A stretch of DNA of 64,000 bases, taken from NCBI GenBank assembly GCA_019925795.1, contig CM034300.1, positions 39,179,135 through 39,243,134 on the forward strand. The letters run 5' to 3'. Position numbers and translations under genes: made by a program. Positions 56,765 through 64,000 of this stretch are shown here, one piece after another. The notes under the pieces were generated by a model that ran no database searches, had not been told where the DNA came from, and was given only the letters and a program-made list of their open reading frames with translations. Position 1 is the first letter of the stretch; each line of letters begins with the position of its first letter. This DNA comes from Dendrobium chrysotoxum (Eukaryota; Streptophyta; Magnoliopsida; Asparagales; Orchidaceae).

Positions 56765-57708
56765 CTACCTGCGCGAGGTCCATCACTAGTTAGTATTGAG
56801 GCAGATACCTCCACTGCAGATCCTGTTAGATCTCCTTTCCAATTTGTAGTTGGGCACGATGTTCCCCCTAGTAGAGGTAGGGGAGAGCGAGGTAAAGGTA
56901 GAGGCAGAGGGTCGACTCGCCCGCCTCGAAACTACGACACTCAAATTCCTCCTCCCTCATATCTTTGCGCTTCTCCTTTGACTGTCGAGTCTGACTCCTC
57001 TGACGATGAGATGATTATTACTCCTCATCGCTTAGCTCCCTCACCAGCCCCGGACTTCACTGATTATAGTTCACTACCTACCTTTTGTAGGTACCTGATA
57101 CCCGAGGGTGGTTTAGTTATTGACAGTGGTTTAGACGAAGAAGTAGACCCCCGACGTCAGACTATTAGTCAACAACCCCTTTCCCGTCAGATATGCAGAA
57201 TAAGGGTTGAGGAGTCTCACCAAAGATCTTTGGTCACCCCCCCACTAGTGATTGTGGTGCACTACAAGTTAGAGGCCGCCCTCCGACTCCTCTGTACAAA
57301 ACCTTTGTGCCACCATGAGCTAGTGAGTGTGCCTCGTTATCCCATAGTGTAGGTGTCCCACTAGGTCCTGAGAGTCAGGGTTCAGCGGAGACCGCTATGA
57401 ATAACAAGGTCACAACTGCCACTCGTTATTTTTCCCCTTTCGTGGAAGACTGTGTAGAGCGGGGTGCAGTTATCTCGACCTGGTCAGATGAACAAGCTCT
57501 ACGACAGGCTCATGTTTGGCGGATCGATATGCCTCAGACTAAGCAAGGTTTAAGTTATGTTGAGTAGAGCTCGCCTAACCATGCTAACATTCGAGCTGTT
57601 TCCCACACATATCCGGTTATTTCTCTTACCGATAAAGAAGACCCGGATGATGATGAGGATAGAGTACTTGATGCTCCTCAAGAGTTTGAAGATGGCATCA
57701 CTCCTGCC
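56765..57708 (+). pseudogene. Linker between protease and RT, element E
   Basis: Low-complexity RGRGERGKGRGRGS (about 56872-56915), then an acidic and Ser/Pro-rich frame (56978-57352) and a broken stretch to 57708. Stops at 56762, 57350 and 57362 are TAG. No domain recognised. Confidence 0.5.
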
Positions 57709-58557
57709 ATGGATGAACTATGTGAGGTAAACTTAGGCACTGAATCAGATCCTAGACCTATTTTTCATAGTGTCTTGTTATCTGACTCAGAGGCTCAAGA
57801 ATACATCGAGCTACTCTCAGAGTTTAGGGATTGCTTTGTCTGGAACTCCACTGAGATGCCTGGTCTAAATCCAGATGTAGCAGTCCATAAACTAGCCAAT
57901 AAGCCTGATGCAGTCCCTGTTAAACAAGCACCTCATAGGATGAGGTTGGAAATAGAACAACAGGTGATAATTGAAACTAAGAAGCTTATAGAAGCTGATT
58001 TCATTCTTGAAGAGAAGTACCCTACTTGGCTTGCCAACATTGTCCCAATCCGGAAGAAGAACGGGCAGATTCGTGATTGCATTAATTTCCGTGATTTAAA
58101 TAAGGCATGCCCTAAGGATAATTTTCCTCTTCCTATCCCCGAGCTTATGGTGGATATAGCATCATCCCATAGCATTTTCTCCTTCATGGATGGTTCATCT
58201 GGTTACAATCAGATAAAGATGGACCCCGAGGAGGAGAAGTTTGCTGCATTTCGCACACCTATAGGTGTATTTTGCTACAAGGTGATGCCCTTTGGTCTCA
58301 AGAATGTCGGGGCCACCTATCAACGTGCTATGACTGTTATCTTCGACGAGATGATACACGAGCAAGTTGAATGTTATGTGGATGATCTGTTTGTCAAAAG
58401 CAAGGTCCGTGGAGATCACCTTCGAGATCTATGAATCATTTTTGAACGCCTGCGCAAATATGATTTAAAAATAAATCCCCTAAAATACGCATTTTGAGTT
58501 AGTGTAGGAAAGTTCCTAGGGTTTATAGTTCGCTACCGTGGCATTCAGATTGATCAT
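57709..58557 (+). pseudogene. Reverse transcriptase of gypsy element E
   Basis: Open for 241 codons (57709-58434): EYIELLSEFRDCFVWNSTEM, VKQAPHRM, IVPIRKKNGQIRDCINFRDL, FPLPIPELMVD, FMDGSSGYNQIKMDPEEEKF, FRTPIGVFCYKVMPFGLKN and YVDD at 58375-58386. Catalytic aspartates are kept. TGA at 58432 fits CGA to TGA. It continues as IFERLRKYDLKINPLKYAF, stop, VSVGKFLGFIV. It would copy element RNA into DNA in the particle. Confidence 0.93.
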
Positions 58558-59235
58558 TCCATGATCAAAGCCATAGTAGATCTAAAACCCCCTAAAAGCC
58601 TTACCCAGCTAAGGTCTTTTCAAGGAAAGCTAGCCTTCCTGCGGAGATTTATCTCAAACTTATCTGGTAGGTGTCACCCCTTTACTGCCCTAGCAAAGAA
58701 AGACGCCCGCTTTCACTTGGATGAGCGTTGTCAGGAGGCCTTTGAGAGTATAAAGTGCTACCTAATAAACCCCCATGTTTTAGCTGCACCCATCCAAAGG
58801 AGACCGTTAATTCTCTACACTACGGCCCTAGATGAGTCCTTAGGTGCATTATTGGCTCAGGAGAATGAGGAAGGCAAGGAGAATGCCTTGTACTACCTCA
58901 GTAGATGATTGATACCTGCAGAGCTGAAGTACCCGGCGATGGAAAAGCATTGTCTAGCTTTGATCTTTGCGGTACAGAAGCTCAGGCATTATATGCTTTC
59001 ACAAAAGGTCAACCTAATCTCTTGAGTCAACCCCTCGCAGTATCTGATGACCCGTCCGACCCTCTCAGGTCATCTGGCACGATGGTCTATGATCCTACTG
59101 TAGTTTGACATCACTTTCGTCCCTTAGCGGGCCGTCAAAGGACAGGCTCTAGCTGATTTTCTCGCTGCTCACCCGATCCCTGCAGACTCCCCACTCAATG
59201 ATGAGCTGCCTGACGAGCTAATCATGAGTGTGGAT
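58558..59235 (+). pseudogene. First RNase H of gypsy element E
   Basis: After the RT thumb (KAIVDLKPPKSLTQLRSFQG, FLRRFISNLS, CQEAFESIKCYL): PLILYTTALDESLGALLAQE, ALYYLSR, stop (TGA), LIPAELKYPAMEKHCLALIF and AVQKLRHYM. Then degraded VKGQALADFLAAHPIP (about 59137-59184). The first catalytic Asp is not in its usual D-A-S form. Gypsy RNase H normally removes RNA from RNA-DNA hybrids; in Tat elements this copy is often degenerate. Confidence 0.82.
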
Positions 59236-59746
59236 GAGCAGGAGTCCCCTACTTAGGAGTTTTACTTTGACGGTGCGTCATCCATTAGGGCCTTGAGCCC
59301 GAATGAAACTCCTGTAGTTAGGATAGGTCTGGGCCTGATTTTCATATCTCCTAAAGGTCACACTCTGAGATATTCCTACAGTCTTTCAGAACCTCGTACC
59401 AATAATGAAGCTGAGTACGAAGCTCTGATTTTAGGACTAGAGTTAGCCGTTCAGATGAATGTCATGCGGGTGAAAATCTTTGGAGACTCACAACTGATTA
59501 TAAATCAAGTAGCGGGAGTCTACAAAACACTTAAACGTGAGCTCTTGCCCTATCACAACAAAGCAATGGAGCTCTTGTGTTTGATTCCTGAAGTGACCTT
59601 AGCTAAAATCCCTAGTTCTGCCAATGGCAAGGCAGATGCATTAGCTAAGTTAGTAAAGGAACTGGCTGACCCGACTGGCAACCCACTGTTTATCGTTGTC
59701 CAGTGCCGTCAAGCCCTATGCCCCGCAGACCTATCTTCTCCCGATT
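59236..59746 (+). pseudogene. Second (archaeal-type) RNase H of gypsy element E
   Basis: FYFDGASS at about 59261, RTNNEAEYEALILGLELA (59395-59450), VKIFGDSQLIINQVAG (about 59470-59518) and NGKADALAKL (59623-59652) give the D-E-D-D catalytic set. A second RNase H between the first and the integrase is the hallmark of the plant Tat lineage and was acquired separately from the retroviral type. One TAG stop (59256) precedes it; the domain itself is open for 151 codons (59293-59748). Confidence 0.88.
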
Positions 59747-61034
59747 AGATCCTCACAGTATTCTCATTTGAGGAAGAGTCAGATTGGAGAGTACCCTTTA
59801 CAGAGTATTTGAAGCATGGTAGGCTTCCATATGATAGATCCCTTGCTGCTCAGATCAGAAAGAGAGCTCTATCATTCACTTATGTGAACGACACCTTGTA
59901 TCGATGCTCTTTTGACCAGATGTGGTTGCGTTGCCTCAACAACGAGGAGGCTCGCAAGGTCATGGGCGAGATACATGAAGGTCTTTGGGGTGCTCACCAG
60001 TCTGAAAAAAAAATGAAAGGTAGAATTAAACACCTTGGTTACTACTAGCCGACTATGATTCGTGATTGCATGGAGCACGCTAGAAAGTGCCACCAGTGCT
60101 AAATTCATGGCACAGAGATTCACCAACCCCCTAATCTGCTGCACCCTACTGTACCATCTTGGCCATTTGAGGGTTGGGGCACGGATGTAGTGGGTCCTAT
60201 CGACCCTCCTTCCTCTAAGGGTCATAGGTTCATCTTAGTTGCCACTGATTACTTCTCTAAGTGGGCAGAGGCTGTGCCACTTAAGGAAGTCAAATCAGAA
60301 GATGTGATGCATTTTTTTGTGATCATATTGTCTATCGCTTTGGTGTCCCGCACCGTATCCTTTCAGATAACGTCCCATCATTTAGAAGCACCAAAATTAC
60401 CAGATTTGCCCACCGCCATAACATCAATTGACGATACTCTTCAATTTACTATCCCAAGGCCAATGGCTTGGCAGAGGCATTCAAAAAAACTCTCGTGTAA
60501 TTAATAAGAAAAATCTTTGTTGCAAACAAACGTGAGTTGCACGAAAGACTTCCCGAAGCACTATGGGCCTATAGGACTACATACCGTACTCTTACACAGT
60601 TTACCCCATATACTTTGACTTTCGGGGTTGAGGCCGTCCTCCCACTTGAGGTCGAGCTCCCCTCGTTGCGTGTGGCAGTCAGCCACAATCTTTCCCACGA
60701 AGATAACGCTCGACTACCGATGGAAGAGCTTGATGGTTTAGAAGAGCTTCGCCTACAAGCTTATCAGAACCTCAAACTATACCAGGCCCGTATGGCTCGA
60801 TCACATGATCACCTTGTCCGACCCCATGCTTTTCGGGTTGGCGAGTTGGTCCTTGTTTTATGCAGACCTATCATTTCACGCCATCATCGAAGTGGTAAGT
60901 TCGAGCCTGTCTGGGAAGGCCCCTTTATTGTAGAGCAAGTCTACGAAGGTGGTGTCTACCTACTCGTTGATGCTAATGGTGTTCACCCTATGCCTGTCAT
61001 CAACGGGCAGTACTTGAAAAAGTACTATACCTGA
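59747..61034 (+). pseudogene. Integrase of gypsy element E
   Basis: Zinc site: GEIHEGLWGAHQSEKKMKG, GYY, stop (TAG), PTMIRDCMEHARKCHQC (about 59964-60100), an HHCC pattern. Core: WGTDVVGPI (60176-60202) and ATDYFSKWAEAVPL. The second Asp and the Glu are in shifted frames at about 60365 (SDN) and 60470 (GLAEAFKKT). The open end 60537-61034 (165 codons) has LPEALWAYRTTYRTLT, PYTLTFGVEAVLPLEV, FRVGELVLV, FEPVWEGPFIV and NGQYLKKYY (GPY/F module). It would insert the DNA copy. Confidence 0.9.
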
Positions 61035-61489
61035 GTTCGCTCTTCGAGAGGGAGGGGGTCTCCCTACCGCCTGTAAATATTCCTCTGTATATGCACCCCC
61101 TTTGGAGGAGCTTCTTCATTTTTCGACAGTCTGTATGGCCACGACGATTTGACCTCTACCACACGAAGTTTGTCACGAGAAGTACGAGGCTATCCTTAGG
61201 GGTGGTTAGGTAAGATGATATGATTCGTGCACTAGCATAAACTCTAGTCTCTATCATCTCCCTTGTCTGACTCTTCTAGGCCAGATCTTGACCCATATCA
61301 GTCCAAATACAGATTCAAGTTCTATTTTCAATGGTGGGATCTTTAAATTTAACGTGCAAAGTTTCTAAAAGAAGGATTAATCTGAGAAAAGTCTGAGAGC
61401 TTGAAACACGAAGTGAACTTTTTAGAGAATTTTTCCTTAGAAAGTACAGAACCTATTTTTCCTGATGAAAGATTTACCCCTATCTTCTT
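61035..61489 (+). other. 3' region of element E, first part
   Basis: Directly follows the integrase stop. It contains GAGAGGGAGGGGGTC at about 61048-61062. No gene seen. Confidence 0.55.
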
Positions 61490-62440
61490 TAGAAAATAAA
61501 GTAATTGGTGGTTGACTCCTCTAAGCACTTGAAGGACTATTATAATTATTCAAAAGAAAAGAATGCGTGCCTTCTCTCTCATCCCTTGCTTGGGATGATT
61601 TCCTATTTTGAACTAAAATCTATATCAAATTGAAATTAGATTTAGAGATGAATATTTTCCCAGTCATCTTGCGATTTTCTATCTCATAGGTGTCTTTTGC
61701 ATACTAATGAATCTATCTCATAATTTCCTCATTCAAGTTGTTCATTCTTATCATAGGATTGGATTTGCTTTGTGGATTTTTCTTCCTTACACAAGAGAGT
61801 GAGTTTTTCTTCTCTTATGTTTGGAGGATAATCTTACAACTGAGAAAGTTTTCTTTTAGGGATTTAGAAAGGGAGCCAGTTACAAAATGAAAGATACACA
61901 AGGTGTATTAAACAATGAAAAGATGCGCAGTGCACCCAAAATCAAAGATATACAAAGTGTATCAAAAGTGAAAAGTTGCGCAAAATGCACCACAAAGCCA
62001 AGGATGCACAAAGTGTATCAAGTAATTAAAAGATGCACAGTGCACCAAATCAAGTTGAGGGGCTCAAAATGAGCCCAAAAGTGAATAAGTAAATGACTTC
62101 CATTTCTTGTAAATCTCTAAGTCTCAGAAAATCCATATCCTTTGATATTTGTGATACTTGAGTTTGAAAATCACGAGTTCGGATTCATCATCGTGCAAGG
62201 ATGTTCTATTAGATATAAAAATATTTTCATGCAAGAAGATTGAGAAGATTCAGTTTCTCTCCCTAATTTACACCCTTTTGAATTAGATATTTATTCAAAA
62301 TATATAAGGGAGAAAGCCCAGCTTAGCTTGTAGGGAGCTTAAGCTGGGTTAGCAAAATTTAAATCCCTAACCTTCTCGGGTTTTGATGGAGTCAACCCAT
62401 ATTGCTAAACTTTCTGAACCTTTTCTAATGTTCAAGATGA
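61490..62440 (+). repeat. Noncoding module shared with the copia elements
   Basis: Aligns in the same order with 13660-14440 (B) and with the reverse strand of about 27180-28060 (D) and 46080-46960 (F). Shared words: TTGACTCCTCTAA, ATTTCCTATTTTGAACTAAAATCTAT-type block, CAAGAGAGTGAGTTTTTC, ACAACTGAGA, CACTTGAGTTTGAAAATCA. Inside lies the second hairpin array (61893-62076). No protein coding. Confidence 0.72.
61893..62076 (+). repeat. Second hairpin array, copy in gypsy element E
   Basis: Seven short inverted repeats in a row with spacers of about 8-15 bp: GATACACAAGGTGTATT, GATGCGCAGTGCACC, GATATACAAAGTGTATC, GTTGCGCAAAATGCACC, GATGCACAAAGTGTATC, GATGCACAGTGCACC and GGGCTCAAAATGAGCCC (perfect, 62060-62076). 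Confidence 0.8.
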
Positions 62441-63254
62441 TTCAGAGGTTAATTTTTCATTCCTAAGAATAGTTCTTTTACTCTCTGATGAAATTTTCAC
62501 TATTTAGGAAATGTGTGAATCAGACTTCTCTCAGATTGATTGGTAAGGGCTTAAACATCTCTTAGTGGTCCCACTATTAAGTTTGTTTAAATGCTTACCA
62601 TATTCTTTTAAAAATTCATGCACCAAAAATATTTCGACCCCACCATCTAATTATAGACCATTCTTAAGGACTGACATGAGTCTTACATTTATTGCACTTT
62701 TCTCTTTTGAGTTCTGGTTATTTGGGAGTTTCCCCCTCTCGATTCCCTCAGTTTCACTTGGGGCTCCCAAGTGTGGTCTGGAATATCAAACCAATTCAGA
62801 CTTCTCTGGTACTGGGTCTATACCAACCTATGCTAGCTTGGGATGGTAATGTTGATCCACTATCCTAATCTAAATTTCACTCACATATCAATCGTGTTCT
62901 GATTATGCCCCCAGTTTTATTCATGTGGCGAACATGGCCTGGGTTATCAAAGCCAATCTTACCTCCTTCTTTGTGTTCCAATCATTAGAGGATATCTCAT
63001 ACTAGGAGTAACGCATGGATATGGTAAATGTTCCCTCTGCCGGGTGTTGTCTTTGATAGTACGAGACATACTTAGTCTATGGTTGAGAACATATAAAAAA
63101 AATGCATCTATAAAATAAAACAGGGAAGCTCTCAGCAGACCAAAACCGGTTGCCCTTGTCACAGGTGGAACCCGGTAATACTCTCTAAGAGCTCAAATTC
63201 CCCCCAAAGTCTTTCTTCTCTTCTCCTACGAAGTGTCTGAGTGATCGCTTCAAG
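62441..63254 (+). other. 3' region of element E, middle part
   Basis: About 0.8 kb with no recognised domain; a 94-codon open frame at 62565-62849 has no known motif and I do not call it. Confidence 0.5.
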
Positions 63255-64000
63255 GATGAGTTTACACTTGTGATTATTATGGTCTTTTACAATCATGTTA
63301 GTCCTTGTTAGTGACATGATACATCTTGCTCAAGATGTCAACATCCCACCTTTACGAGCTCTGATTTCCTAGCAGGAAATCGGTTCTTTAGTTTCTTTTA
63401 GTGACCTACTCTTTTACCCTTACCTTGCTCCCAGCTACTAGAGCAGTCCTATGGGTCTAGTAGTGTTGCTCCCACCTCTCACATGGTCCCACCAGTCAGG
63501 GTGAGTGTTACCGCTGTGATGTTTGATGTTTATTAATTTTACTCATAAATCATTTTTCTCAGTGGCGAGTGTGTCTCCTCGCCATCTTGAGTTGTTTCCC
63601 CAGTAGTGTTGCAGTACGCCTGGTTACCGGTGTTAGCATCACTGACTTGAGAGCTTTGATTTTCTAGCAGAAAATCAACTCATTTCCTACTTTACTCTCT
63701 CTCTCCCATTCGTACTCTACTCTCAGCTGCTAGGGTAGCTCTACGGATATTCTGATATTATTCCACTTGCCACAGGGTACCACCACTATGAGCCTTTCAT
63801 AAATATCATTCCTATGCAATGTTACTTCCCTCAGTGGCGAGTGCGTCCCCTCACTACTCTTGTGCACTTTCATGGTTGTGATGTAGTACATCAAGTCTCA
63901 GATGTTAGTATCGCTTCTTAGTGAGCTTTGATTTTCTAGTAAAAAATCATTTCACTCGTCTTGTGGTGACATACTTTCCCACCGTGACTCGACTCCTAGC
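63255..64000 (+). repeat. Tandem repeat of about 270-295 bp in the 3' region of element E
   Basis: Marker words recur: GAGCTCTGATTTCCTAGCAG at 63357, GAGAGCTTTGATTTTCTAGC at 63650 and TGAGCTTTGATTTTCTAGTA at 63919. CAGTGGCGAGTG recurs at about 63559 and 63832. Spacing is about 293 and 269 bp. At least two and a half units; it runs off the window. Tandem repeats before the 3' LTR are common in Tat elements. Confidence 0.8.

Larger units (their letters stand above)
31185..64000 (+). mobile_element. Ty3/gypsy element E, Tat lineage, interrupted by element F, runs past the window end
   Basis: Gag (40579-42260 and 53783-55241), protease, RT, RNase H, a second RNase H of archaeal type, and integrase (to 61034) on the + strand, then a long 3' region. 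RT before integrase makes it Ty3/gypsy. The second RNase H and the NGQYLKKYYT end of integrase place it in the plant Tat group. The left end is set at TGAATATAA (31185) because similarity of D to F stops at 31183-31184. No 3' LTR is seen before 64000. Confidence 0.82.

Noticed and set aside
53808..57352. TAG reassigned or read through as Gln in element E
   Set aside because: CAG to TAG by deamination of methylated CHG explains it more simply, and TGA and TAA stops and frameshifts are also present.
1..64000. tRNA, rRNA or other known structural RNA genes
   Set aside because: No tRNA-like or rRNA sequence was recognised by eye on either strand; a covariance-model search would be decisive.

Overview
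This window is a stack of plant transposable elements. No ordinary host gene can be supported. The organism is a seed plant, most likely an angiosperm, because the families are plant types: Ty1/copia elements of SIRE/Maximus build (initiator-Met-tRNA primer site, extra ORF after pol, AAAAAGGGGG polypurine tract), a Ty3/gypsy element with a second RNase H domain (Tat lineage), and a plant L1-type LINE. The species cannot be named from the sequence.

Layout. 1-47 and 18076-18441 are two parts of a 51-bp tandem array split by copia element B (48-18075, + strand), which is flanked by perfect 5-bp duplications (GATCT). A LINE (446-7117, + strand) sits inside the 5' LTR of B. From 18857 a second nest starts: copia element C (+) is broken at 23355 by copia element D (-), D is broken at 31184 by a Ty3/gypsy Tat element E (+, running past the window end), and E is broken in its gag at 42260 by copia element F (42261-53777, -, complete, with AAGCT on both sides). 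Insertion order is therefore C, D, E, F from oldest to youngest. Letters A-F are labels used only here. All protein-coding regions carry nonsense or frameshift changes. F is the best preserved.

The most unusual material is noncoding. (1) The copia LTRs carry, upstream of their TATA box, arrays of 15-bp dyads (ATCGTCC-N-GGACGAT in F) that come in pairs with a 6-bp spacer of changing sequence, so dyad centres are 21 bp apart. (2) The same kind of array, with its own TATA box, sits in front of an extra ORF that lies after pol (about 379 codons in F, decayed copies in B and D). The extra ORF thus appears to have an internal promoter built like the LTR promoter. (3) Element C keeps the paired-dyad layout with a different dyad sequence. 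The gypsy element E has GTTGACC-A-GGTCAAC dyads upstream of its own TATA-like box. (4) The transcribed part of each copia LTR holds an array of short hairpins after a GGTTCTCTGCC box, with stems that differ in sequence but stay paired. (5) A roughly 1-kb noncoding module with a second hairpin array is shared by the copia elements and the gypsy element.

A working model, which is inference: the extra ORF encodes a factor acting on the dyads of both promoters, similar in logic to the anti-silencing proteins of plant VANDAL transposons. Nothing here proves it.
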